In this document: positions 16,549-24,223 of the stretch, piece by piece
Numbering within the stretch: position 1 is the stretch's first letter
Layout of the letters: every line of letters begins with the position of its first letter
Assembly: GCF_023242315.1 (NCBI RefSeq)
Contig: NZ_JALLIY010000012.1
Span: forward strand, 1 to 64,000
Direction of reading: 5' to 3'
Source of the DNA: Pseudomonas sp. MWU13-2105
Lineage (GTDB): Bacteria; Pseudomonadota; Gammaproteobacteria; Pseudomonadales; Pseudomonadaceae
DNA length: 64,000 bases
Position numbers and translations under genes: made by a program
The notes under the pieces: generated by a model
What the model was told of the DNA's origin: nothing
The model's input: only the letters and a program-made list of their open reading frames with translations
Database searches by the model: none

Positions 16549-17619
16549 CTACTTGGCAGCCATGATCGTTACACCGTTCAGTCCGACCAGCGCGATGCGC
16601 TCCCCCGTCAGCCCCGCCACGCCGGTAAACAGGGAGGGCTGTTTTACATCCAGCAAGTTGAAAGACAGGCCACCATCACGGCTAAGACCGGCCTGGGCCG
16701 ACTGGCTGACAAGCACCAGTCGCTGGTCATCCAGAGCGGTACCCGCGGTAATACCGGCGCTGAACACACTCCTCTCCTCGATCCAGTTACGCCCTGCATC
16801 CGCACTGCGGAACACATGACCGCGCAGCCCAAAAGCCAGCAAGCCACCAGGAGTACCGGTAATCCCGAACAGCGTCCCCTGATAACCGGTTTCACTGGAT
16901 TCGAAACGCTTCGTCCCATTATCGAAGCGCCAGACACGGCCGCGCTCTCCGGTGATCAGCAGCGTCCCGCCAACCTCGCGGATAGCCGTCAGGTGCAGCA
17001 AATCGTTGTTATCGATCTGAGTATTCCAGGGTTGCCAGCTCTGGCCACCATCGCGGCTCCCCAGCAGCAAGCCGAAGGGGCCGACCACAAAGCCATTACC
17101 GGCCTTGTCAAACCAAACCCCCATGAAAAACTGCCCGGGGCCTGGCCGGGTCATGGCGAGAATGGCAGACAGGTAACTTTGCGCACGCTCCTCGTTCAAT
17201 CCAGAGTGGTGGCTGAAGTAATCAATAAACAGGGGCTCCAGCACCCGACCATCGAGCTGCTTGGTCCACGTTGTACCGGCATCCGAGCTGTACAGGATCA
17301 CGGCGCCATGGCCGACAGCCCAACCTTGGGTATCATCCAAGAAAAACACCGCGTTCAGATCGACGCTGACCGGCACTTGAGCCTGTTTCCAACTTTGCCC
17401 CTGGTCATCGGAAAAAATAATCAACCCGTTACTGCCCGCCGCCACCAAGCGTTTACCCGCTTTGGCGATATCGCGTAGCGGCTGCTGATCCGCCCGGTTC
17501 AAGGCAGTCGCAGGTTGATCGAGAGGGTCGACGAAGGTATTGGCCTGAGCAGCGGCATGGGACAATAAAATCACCCCAAGCATCAGGGTTCGGAGCGTAT
17601 TCGAGATAAAACCAAGCAT
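16549..17619 (-). CDS. YCF48-like BNR-repeat beta-propeller, exported, copy 1
   Basis: 356 residues from ATG 17619, with AAAGGAG 6-7 bases upstream. The signal peptide ends near SHAAAQANT. Repeats of the Asp-box/BNR type recur: SDDQGQSWKQA, SSDAGTTWTKQ, SRDGGQSWQPW, SADAGRNWIEE and LSRDGGLSFN, giving a propeller of roughly six to seven blades as in YCF48/HCF136. The long upstream in-frame extension (to 17847) was rejected because it lacks a signal peptide and contains a regulatory-motif copy. Function is not established; with DUF1329 and MMPL it may be a periplasmic assembly or handover factor for hydrophobic substrates. It lies 60 bases upstream of the MMPL gene. Confidence 0.8.
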   Translation of the reverse strand: MLGFISNTLRTLMLGVILLSHAAAQANTFVDPLDQPATALNRADQQPLRDIAKAGKRLVAAGSNGLIIFSDDQGQSWKQAQVPVSVDLNAVFFLDDTQGWAVGHGAVILYSSDAGTTWTKQLDGRVLEPLFIDYFSHHSGLNEERAQSYLSAILAMTRPGPGQFFMGVWFDKAGNGFVVGPFGLLLGSRDGGQSWQPWNTQIDNNDLLHLTAIREVGGTLLITGERGRVWRFDNGTKRFESSETGYQGTLFGITGTPGGLLAFGLRGHVFRSADAGRNWIEERSVFSAGITAGTALDDQRLVLVSQSAQAGLSRDGGLSFNLLDVKQPSLFTGVAGLTGERIALVGLNGVTIMAAK

Positions 17620-17785
17620 GAGGACTCCTTTGAAGCCTTGCGTCACGCTCAGGCAAGACTCCAGAAAGCGTGCCTGCGAACAGGCAGCTGTTGTTCTTAT
17701 TCTGCTGGCTACACGGGCACCGCAACCTTGAGCAAAGCCGCGCTTCAAGGATGCAGAGTCAGTCTCGGCAGTTAGCCATTTGCCA

Positions 17786-17805
17786 ACATCCCCCATCTGG
17801 ACTAG
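17786..17805 (+). promoter_or_regulatory. Steroid-regulon motif copy upstream of YCF48-like gene
   Basis: ACATCCCCCATCTGGACTAG lies in the 265-base gap between the DUF1329 stop and the YCF48-like start. The identity with the copy at 21081-21100 extends outward into a shared GATGTTGGC when both are read in the gene direction. It suggests a second promoter within the transport operon, 167 bases before the start codon. Confidence 0.6.
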
Positions 17806-17884
17806 ATCGCTCAGAAAGACGGCTACGGGGACTAAAGCCAGGGGCAAGCCCCGCGCCGATTCAGTTCAAGATGGGCAGTTGATG

Positions 17885-19231
17885 TCAACGGATACCCGTA
17901 CCGGCCATAGAGTCCGGTGTCAGCTTGCCGTTGGCCCAACGCGCAACCCTCAGGTAACCGATGCCACCGGTCAGGTGCATGGACGAGCAGTATTGGCCTT
18001 TGACCAGGTCATAAATAATGATCGGTGTATTGGGTACCGATTTAGTATTCCAGTCGTAGGTCACCAAGCCCTGGGCCGAACGCATAATCTTGCCCGCCTG
18101 GTCGTAACCTTCGTACAACACAATCGACCAACTGTCCTCGTCCACATAAAAGACCTTCTTGCTCTGGGCGTGGCGCATGCCTGGCTTCAGGGTCGCTTCT
18201 ACTTGCCAAACCCGATGCAGCTCCCAACGCATCACGTCCGGATTGGCGAACTGTTTGCCAAACGCGTTATCCGCCGATGTGTGCATCAGAAACTTGTAGT
18301 TGTTATAGGGCACATAAATTTCTTTCTTGCCGACCAACTTGAAGTCAAAGCGATCCAACTGCCCTTCCCACATCCCCAATTCATCGTTGAAATAGGCACC
18401 GCCTGCAATTGACAATGGGCTGTCATAGCCGAACTCGGGGGCTTGACGAACACGCCGTTGCCCCTGGGTATAGACCCACGTCTTGCTGTTGCCGTCCTGC
18501 TTGGCGTGCATCACCATAAATGTCAGCGCCTTGTCGCCCACGTTTCGTGGTGGCCCCACATAGGTACTCAAACGACGTTGGTAGTACTGCTGCTCTTGCT
18601 CGGGGTTATCGGAATAGGGCGAGTCGGTATAGTTATCAAGTTCATGAGTGGTAATACGGTTACCCGCAGAATCAATCATGAACCCGGAAAAACGCGAGCG
18701 GTAGGGAGGGCCGTAATAACGCAGGTTGTGATTCCAAATCACTTCAGCACCGGTCGTCGGCAATGGGAACGGGTAGCCCCCCATTGCACCTTCAAGGTCC
18801 TCACCGTTGAACGTGCTCTTGGCGCGTGTTGCATTCTTGACGGTGGCAACCTTCAACCACTGCGGAAAATCCACCACGCGATGGCTCTTGTAGACTTCAA
18901 CCTTGTAGTCAGGCCAGCGCTTCAATAGCACTTTGGTGCCCTCACTGACCTTGTCGGCGTATTGCTCAAGGTTGGCCGCGGTAATTGTCAGCAGCGGCTT
19001 TTCATCGGGGAAAGGGTCCGGGTAAATCCCACCATTTTCCGGCATCGTCGGACCTTTCCAGTCCGGTTTCCAAGCCGGAATGCTGCCATCTGCATTGCCC
19101 GCTTTCTCCGCGCCGAACTCGGTCAACTTGTTGCCACCCAACTGAGCCGCTTCCTCGGCGGTAGACGCCAGAACAGGCGCCGATATCGACAAGGCCAGGG
19201 TTAACGCAATTGCCCACTGATTAGCATTCAT
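17885..19231 (-). CDS. DUF1329 periplasmic/outer-membrane-associated protein
   Basis: 448 residues with a signal peptide (IALTLALSISAPVLAST). The typical start of DUF1329 follows: EEAAQLGGNKLTEFGAEKAGNADGSIPAW, then GGIYPDPFPDEKPLLTITAANLEQYADKVSEG. Later segments such as RRVRQAPEFGYDSPLSIAGG and WQVEATLKPGMRHAQSKKVFYVDEDSW also fit. The family resembles LolA/LolB-type lipid carriers in fold and accompanies DUF1302 proteins. Transfer of a hydrophobic substrate between outer membrane and periplasm is a plausible but unproven role. AAGAGGATATAG precedes the ATG. The gene begins 80 bases after the DUF1302 stop. Confidence 0.85.
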   Translation of the reverse strand: MNANQWAIALTLALSISAPVLASTAEEAAQLGGNKLTEFGAEKAGNADGSIPAWKPDWKGPTMPENGGIYPDPFPDEKPLLTITAANLEQYADKVSEGTKVLLKRWPDYKVEVYKSHRVVDFPQWLKVATVKNATRAKSTFNGEDLEGAMGGYPFPLPTTGAEVIWNHNLRYYGPPYRSRFSGFMIDSAGNRITTHELDNYTDSPYSDNPEQEQQYYQRRLSTYVGPPRNVGDKALTFMVMHAKQDGNSKTWVYTQGQRRVRQAPEFGYDSPLSIAGGAYFNDELGMWEGQLDRFDFKLVGKKEIYVPYNNYKFLMHTSADNAFGKQFANPDVMRWELHRVWQVEATLKPGMRHAQSKKVFYVDEDSWSIVLYEGYDQAGKIMRSAQGLVTYDWNTKSVPNTPIIIYDLVKGQYCSSMHLTGGIGYLRVARWANGKLTPDSMAGTGIR

Positions 19232-19311
19232 TTTCTATATCCTCTTGGTGCGCAGCGCCCAAGCACGTTCGCCCTCTACAAACCAGCGCCGTGCAAGACC
19301 TGCACGCGCTC

Positions 19312-20958
19312 TCACAAGCTGGTTTGGAAAGTCAGGGTTACCCGTCCGCGGTCCGTACTGCCCATCGCACCCACGCGCTGTTCGACATCAAAGGCATCGG
19401 AGTAAAGGACCCCTACTTTGTACTTCATGTTGATATCTGCCGTGACACCCGTCGCCCAGGCTCCGGAGCGCGCGGCAGAGCCAACCGGTACTGGAGAGTT
19501 ACCTTGCAAACCATAACCGGCCAGGGTCAGGTTGCCCGTCAGGTCGACACCTGGAAACACTTGCAACCAGGACGGCATGAGAATCAACGAGAAGTTACTG
19601 GCATCGCGTGTCCCACAACCAGGACCATCCGTTGCGTCCTGGCACTTGTTGAACGCGCTCTGGTTATGGGTGACCTTGTCCAGATAGGTGTAGCCGAGTT
19701 CTGCCACCACGACGCCAGTGTCGTAGAGCGACGAGCGCGGCAATGAAGCCTGGGCGTTAAAGATCGCGTGCCACGTGTTACCGGTCGCACCGTCAAGACT
19801 ACCGCCAAGGTTCGGGCCACCGTTGCTATCCAGAGCCGTGCCACGCCGATAAGAAATCTCAGCCCCCCAACTGACGTCCTTCCAGTTGAAGTTGGTGAAA
19901 AGACCAAAGAGATCGACACCACGGTTATAAACCTGATGGAAACGCAGACCGGTAATCGGATCACTTGGATCGACCTCGAAATTCGCCGCCCAAGGCTGCA
20001 TCTCGTCCATGCGCCGGTAAACCAAACCAATGGTGCCGCCATACCAAGCCGGCGTCAGGGTCATCTGCAGGCCATAGTTGCCACTCTGCTTGTTACGCGG
20101 CTCTATCACGTCGCCCTGATTGATGTAGAAATTTCCCAGCCCAGGAGCAGAGCCGGCGTAGATCCGCCCATCTCCGCTATAGAGAAAGTCAGGCCCCCCC
20201 AGGAACGTTCCACCTTCGCTTTGCCGGTTGGGCTTCCACTCTAGGTGGTAGTAACCGGCCACAGAAACCGTGTCATTGAGCTGGCTCTGGAAGGAGAGCT
20301 GCGTCAAAGGCATCGCCAGTTCCTTCGGTGATGCTCCCGGGATCTCCGCCCCCTTCTGCAGGTTCATCGGCTGCTGGCTCCAGGAAATGGCATCGCTGGA
20401 ATCAACCTGAGCAACACCCCAGACAATCGAGTGCCGCCCGGCCTTGAGCGAGACAGGGGTGTCACCCAGGCTGAACGTGCCGAACACAAACGCATCGAGA
20501 ATCTCACCGGACGGCCCGTTGTAGTAGCGCTGCGCCGACCGCGACAGCTTGTCGTCGGAGTAGGCGGAGATACCCTGTAATGATGGGTTACTTTTCAGGT
20601 CATGATCATCGTAGGCGTTGTCATACCATCCCGTGGCACTGACCCTTGCGCCGTAATCGTCTTTGTAGATGACGTCCATTTCTGTCAGCACATCGAGGCG
20701 GCGCTTCCACATCTCACCTTGCTTGACAGAGTAATCGGACTGATGGTTGGTGGGATCACCACCGATGCTCTTCGCAATACCTTCGGTGCGCCACCCCATG
20801 CCCAGACGAAAATCCGTGGTCCAGTTGATTTGTAAATCGGGATTGCCCGTATCAATAGACAGGGCGTGAGCCAAGGGGCTGATGATTGCGCCAACCATCA
20901 GCAGTGGCGCTAACGCCCCCCGACAGCGATAGACCGTCGTGCCTTTCTTCTTGTACAT
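19312..20958 (-). CDS. DUF1302 outer-membrane protein (putative steroid channel), copy 1
   Basis: 548 residues. An export signal (APLLMVGAIISPLAHALS) is followed by an aromatic-rich beta-barrel sequence beginning with DTGNPDLQINWTTDFRLGMGWR. Further landmarks are SKLSRSAQRYYN-like turns, GDVIEPRNKQSGNYGLQ and a barrel-like C-terminus ending VTLTFQTSL. ATG 20958 has GCGGAG 7 bases upstream; the longer frame to 21084 has no RBS or signal. It is the first gene of the minus-strand operon running to 11828 and is divergent from the kstD gene at 21311, with motif copies in the shared promoter region. A partial homologue lies at 63351-64000. Confidence 0.85.
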   Translation of the reverse strand: MYKKKGTTVYRCRGALAPLLMVGAIISPLAHALSIDTGNPDLQINWTTDFRLGMGWRTEGIAKSIGGDPTNHQSDYSVKQGEMWKRRLDVLTEMDVIYKDDYGARVSATGWYDNAYDDHDLKSNPSLQGISAYSDDKLSRSAQRYYNGPSGEILDAFVFGTFSLGDTPVSLKAGRHSIVWGVAQVDSSDAISWSQQPMNLQKGAEIPGASPKELAMPLTQLSFQSQLNDTVSVAGYYHLEWKPNRQSEGGTFLGGPDFLYSGDGRIYAGSAPGLGNFYINQGDVIEPRNKQSGNYGLQMTLTPAWYGGTIGLVYRRMDEMQPWAANFEVDPSDPITGLRFHQVYNRGVDLFGLFTNFNWKDVSWGAEISYRRGTALDSNGGPNLGGSLDGATGNTWHAIFNAQASLPRSSLYDTGVVVAELGYTYLDKVTHNQSAFNKCQDATDGPGCGTRDASNFSLILMPSWLQVFPGVDLTGNLTLAGYGLQGNSPVPVGSAARSGAWATGVTADINMKYKVGVLYSDAFDVEQRVGAMGSTDRGRVTLTFQTSL

Positions 20959-21080
20959 GGTGTGCTCCGCAAGTCCAAGTCTGGTGTTGTTGTTGTTCAG
21001 CTTGTCCTGGTGACAGGTTGGGGCCGGCCAGCCCCTGTTCCTTGACGTCGCAATCAGTGTCAGCACAAAGCACCGGGCCA

Positions 21081-21100
21081 ACATCGCCCGTTTGGATTAG
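21081..21100 (+). promoter_or_regulatory. Steroid-regulon motif copy, DUF1302 side
   Basis: ACATCGCCCGTTTGGATTAG; 16 of 20 bases are identical to the opposing copy at 21155-21174. It lies 123 bases before the DUF1302 start and has the orientation seen at the other minus-strand genes. Confidence 0.65.
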
Positions 21101-21154
21101 TCCGCAGCGACCCACCGAAAAAACACTCCCCGACCTACTCCGCTGAGCAGCCAC

Positions 21155-21174
21155 CTAGTCCATTCGGGCGATGC
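21155..21174 (-). promoter_or_regulatory. Steroid-regulon motif copy, kstD side
   Basis: Read on the minus strand this is GCATCGCCCGAATGGACTAG, the best match to the consensus. It lies 137 bases before the kstD start and is oriented toward it, mirroring the copy at 21081-21100. Confidence 0.65.
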
Positions 21175-21249
21175 TCAAGCGCCCCATTCGCGTTGAACTT
21201 ATGTGCAAAGCGAGCCCGAGAGCGCCGAGCTGACCCAGCTTTTCGCCGT

Positions 21250-21289
21250 GCAAAAAACAAGAAAAAGCACCTCTTCAACCTGAGGTGCT
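21250..21289 (-). terminator. Terminator-like hairpin on the minus strand, in the kstD leader
   Basis: AGCACCTC (21266-21273) pairs with GAGGTGCT (21282-21289) around an 8-base loop. On the minus strand the stem is followed by TTTTTCTTG and then TTTTTTG, as in a Rho-independent terminator; on the plus strand no T-run follows. It could stop antisense transcription leaving kstD before it enters the divergent promoter, or act as a structured 5' leader for kstD. Confidence 0.45.
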
Positions 21290-21310
21290 GCCTTACGGAG
21301 ACTGTCTGCA

Positions 21311-23062
21311 ATGAACGCGTTCATCGAGAACAAGCAATGCGCTGTACTGGTCGTCGGCTCTGGGGCAGGAGCACTGCTGGCCGCCAACCGCGCCCACGAC
21401 TGTGGCCTGCAGGTCATCGTTATCGAAAAAAGTGATCGCTATGGCGGCACGTCAGCCCTGTCCGGGGGCGGTATCTGGATCCCCAACAACCCGGATATCC
21501 GCCACCAGGACACCTACGACCAAGCGCTGACCTACTTCAAGGCCTGCACCGAAAACCGGGTCCCGGAAGAAAAATTATTTGCCTATCTCGACTCCGCTCC
21601 GGAGATGGTCACCTACCTGCGTGAGCAGGTGGGTGTGAAGTACAACGCCGTCCCAGGTTACTCCGACTACTGCCAGAATTTGCCAGGAGCTCTCGACACA
21701 GGGCGTACCATGTTCGTCGAGTCGGTAGATGCCGGTGTACTAGGCGAGGATTTTTTCGCCCTGCGTGAAGCCGATATGGGTGCCAAACTGTTTGGTCGTA
21801 TCGCCCTGGACTATTACGACGGACAACTGCTGGGAGCACGCGCCAAGGGTTGGAAACGCAAGATTTTTTCGCTGATATGGAACTACTGGTCGAACATTTC
21901 CTGGCGTCTCAAGACCCGTCGCGACCGCCGTGTGACCATGGGCAACGCCTTGATAGCAGGCCTGCGCATCGGGCTTAAAAAACGCAAAGTGAGCCTCCTG
22001 CTCAATACCCGCCTGGAACGTTTCATCGTCGAAGATGGTGCGGTAGTCGGTGCAGTGGTCACTCAAAACTGCAATGAGTTTTCTATCTACGCAAGCCATG
22101 CGGTGATCGTCGGCTCCGGTGGCTTCGAGCAGAACCAGACACTGCGTTCCGAACTGCTGAAGGGGCGCACACAGGTGCAGTGGAGTGTCACTCCGATGCA
22201 CAACAACACAGGAGATGCCCTGCTCGCAGGCGAAAGCATTGGCGCAGATACCGAGTTTTTGGATGAAGCCTGGTGGGCGCCCACCGTCCGGATTCCAGCC
22301 GCCGATACCCCGAATGTCAATATGCGCAGCGCCCTCTTCATCGAACGCAGCTACGCCCACAGCCTATGCGTCAATCGACTCGGAAAACGCTTCGCCAATG
22401 AGGCCATGTCCTATAACGACTTCGGACATGAGATGCTCAAAGACGATGCTCTCTGCGGCGCCAACTCCCCTTGCTGGTTCATCTTCGATGCCAACTACCG
22501 CAAGAAGAACATCCTCGGGCGAATCATGCCCGGCTCGATCATGCCGGATTCGAGCCTGCCACCGGAATGGTGGGACAGCGTGCTGTATCGCGCGGGTTCG
22601 ATCAAAGAACTGGCGCTTAAAATTGGTCTTGATCCGCAGACACTCAGCGAGACCGTACAGGTTTTCAATGGTTACGCCCAAACCGGCGTCGACCTGGATT
22701 TCAATCGCGGTCAGTACAGCTTTGATCGTTTCTACTGTGATCCCCGCCATCAACCCAACTCCAGCCTCGGCGCGCTGGAGCGCGCGCCCTACTACGCCAT
22801 TCGCGTCGACCTGGGGGATCTGGGTACCAAAGGCGGACTGAAAGTCGATCGCAACGCCAATGTACTGAATACCCAAGGTCAGCCTATCCCCGGTCTGTAT
22901 GCCATTGGCAACGCATCCGGGGCAGTGACCGCCCACTCCTACCCTGGCGCTGGCGGAACACTGGGGCCAGCCCTGACCTTCGGCTACCGCGCAGCCAATC
23001 ATATTGCCCAGAACAGCCGCCCTTCGAAAGCAGCCGAAACCGCCACACAAACCTCGCTCTGA
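21311..23062 (+). CDS. kstD: 3-ketosteroid delta1-dehydrogenase (FAD)
   Basis: 583 residues. FAD motif VVGSGAGALLAANRA (G16-x-G18-x2-A/L), then VIEKSDRYGGTSALSGGGIWIPNN near 43-66, the signature of delta1-dehydrogenases. The C-terminus has IPGLYAIGNASGAVTAHSYPGAGGTLGPALTFGYRAANHI, also characteristic. It removes hydrogens from C1/C2 of 3-keto-4-ene steroids, giving the 1,4-dienes that KshAB turns into ring-opened phenols. TACGGAG lies about 9 bases before the ATG. The gene stands alone at the start of the plus-strand block, 132 bases before the side-chain operon, with motif copies on both sides. The specific delta1 assignment is more secure than for the paralogue at 3086. Confidence 0.88.
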   Translation: MNAFIENKQCAVLVVGSGAGALLAANRAHDCGLQVIVIEKSDRYGGTSALSGGGIWIPNNPDIRHQDTYDQALTYFKACTENRVPEEKLFAYLDSAPEMVTYLREQVGVKYNAVPGYSDYCQNLPGALDTGRTMFVESVDAGVLGEDFFALREADMGAKLFGRIALDYYDGQLLGARAKGWKRKIFSLIWNYWSNISWRLKTRRDRRVTMGNALIAGLRIGLKKRKVSLLLNTRLERFIVEDGAVVGAVVTQNCNEFSIYASHAVIVGSGGFEQNQTLRSELLKGRTQVQWSVTPMHNNTGDALLAGESIGADTEFLDEAWWAPTVRIPAADTPNVNMRSALFIERSYAHSLCVNRLGKRFANEAMSYNDFGHEMLKDDALCGANSPCWFIFDANYRKKNILGRIMPGSIMPDSSLPPEWWDSVLYRAGSIKELALKIGLDPQTLSETVQVFNGYAQTGVDLDFNRGQYSFDRFYCDPRHQPNSSLGALERAPYYAIRVDLGDLGTKGGLKVDRNANVLNTQGQPIPGLYAIGNASGAVTAHSYPGAGGTLGPALTFGYRAANHIAQNSRPSKAAETATQTSL

Positions 23063-23073
23063 AGACCGCGCCT

Positions 23074-23093
23074 GTAGTCCGAATGCGGGATGC
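23074..23093 (-). promoter_or_regulatory. Steroid-regulon motif copy upstream of the side-chain operon
   Basis: Minus-strand reading GCATCCCGCATTCGGACTAC keeps GCATC and GGACTA of the consensus, with weaker match in the centre. It is in the gap between kstD and the first acyl-CoA dehydrogenase gene, 102 bases before the start, and has the orientation expected for a plus-strand gene. Confidence 0.45.
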
Positions 23094-23194
23094 CAGCCGG
23101 TATTGCAGCCAGCAAAATGGGCTGCAACGCGGCGCTAAATCAGCCGCCAGTGGCTCCCGTAGCCCATAAAAAAGAACCTTTGGAGGGCCGCCCC

Positions 23195-24223
23195 GTGCTC
23201 GCGTTATTCAACGAAGAACAAATGATGTTCGAAAGTACGGCCAAGCGCTTGGCGCAATCGATAGGGATCGCCAATCCACACGACCTCGAGACCCGAGAGC
23301 CGGCAATTGGCTGGAAAATGCTCACCGATGTGGGAATGCTCGGCCTGCGCGCACGTGACAACGGTGTGCCGCTGGCGTCGGGTGTGGAAGTGATGATTGC
23401 CGCGCAGGCTCTGGGTACTACCCTCGCCCCGCAACCTTTTATCGCAGCGGTGTTGGCCAGTGAACTGCTCGCTCTGGCGGACGCACCTGAAGCTCTGATC
23501 GAGGAACTGGCCACAGGTGTCACGCGTTACGGCCTGTTGCTTGACCGCTCTCTCGAACGTCTCGCCGCCCCCAATGAGGCCGGAAGCATCGCTTGGGATA
23601 CCGAGGGTGCGCAGTACGCTCTCGGCCTGAGCGCTGGCCAGGTGGTGCGCGTCAGCCTGGCGCAAGGCTTCGAGCCGGGCCAGGACGTCGCCGACCTGAC
23701 CCGCGGTCTGCTGCACTGGCGTTCGACCACGCTTGCGGCACAGCCTATCGGCAAACCGCTGAACGCAGAACAACTGAAACGTTGGCTCGCACTCGCGCTG
23801 ATCACCGTGTCTGCCGACATCGTCGGGGTGCTGGCCGGGGCTCAGGCCGGGGCCGTGGCGTACAGCAAGGAGCGTGTGCAGTACGGCGTGCTGATCGGCA
23901 GCTTCCAGGCAATTCAGCACCTTTGCGCCGAGATGTTTGTGCAGGAGCAGGCCGCCCAGAGCATCAACTGCTATGCGGCCTGGGCTGTGGATCAGTTGGA
24001 TGCCGACGAAGCACTACTCGCCGCACGCACCGCCAAGGCCTATGCCGCAGCCGCAGCCCTGCCCGTGAGCGAAACCGTTATGCAGGTCTATGGCGGCATC
24101 GGCCAAACCTGGGAACACATCGCCCACGTTTACACCCGTCGCGCCATGCTCAACGCCCGGTTGTTTGGCGATGAGCACCATCAATTGCAGCAGATCGCCA
24201 ATGTCCGTCTGGGAGCGCACTGA
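23195..24223 (+). CDS. Acyl-CoA dehydrogenase subunit (steroid side chain, ChsE/Scd1-like)
   Basis: 342 residues from GTG 23195, chosen because GGAGG (23182-23186) lies 8 bases upstream and the protein then begins LALFNEEQMMFESTAKRLA, a normal ACAD N-terminus. The longer frame to 23090 would overlap a regulatory motif. C-terminal ACAD features: YSKERVQYGVLIGSFQAIQHLCAEMF near 240-260 and VSETVMQVYGGIGQTWEHIAHVYTRRAML near 295-325. It is shorter than its partner, as in alpha2beta2 steroid ACADs (ChsE1-ChsE2 of Mycobacterium, Scd1AB of Pseudomonas sp. Chol1), which dehydrogenate C22 steroid acyl-CoAs. The stop abuts the next ATG. Confidence 0.83.
   Translation: MLALFNEEQMMFESTAKRLAQSIGIANPHDLETREPAIGWKMLTDVGMLGLRARDNGVPLASGVEVMIAAQALGTTLAPQPFIAAVLASELLALADAPEALIEELATGVTRYGLLLDRSLERLAAPNEAGSIAWDTEGAQYALGLSAGQVVRVSLAQGFEPGQDVADLTRGLLHWRSTTLAAQPIGKPLNAEQLKRWLALALITVSADIVGVLAGAQAGAVAYSKERVQYGVLIGSFQAIQHLCAEMFVQEQAAQSINCYAAWAVDQLDADEALLAARTAKAYAAAAALPVSETVMQVYGGIGQTWEHIAHVYTRRAMLNARLFGDEHHQLQQIANVRLGAH

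Larger units (their letters stand above)
20959..21310. promoter_or_regulatory. Divergent promoter region, DUF1302 operon / kstD
   Basis: This 352-base gene-free stretch separates two divergent steroid transcripts. It holds two copies of the shared motif facing each other (21081-21100 plus, 21155-21174 minus; centres 74 bases apart) and a hairpin near kstD (21266-21289). No coding sequence is supported here. Each motif copy is oriented toward one of the two genes, so the two promoters may be activated independently or through looping. Confidence 0.65.

Noticed and set aside
16516-17478. 320-codon plus-strand ORF
   Set aside because: Antisense to the YCF48-like gene, which has repeats, a signal peptide and a good RBS.
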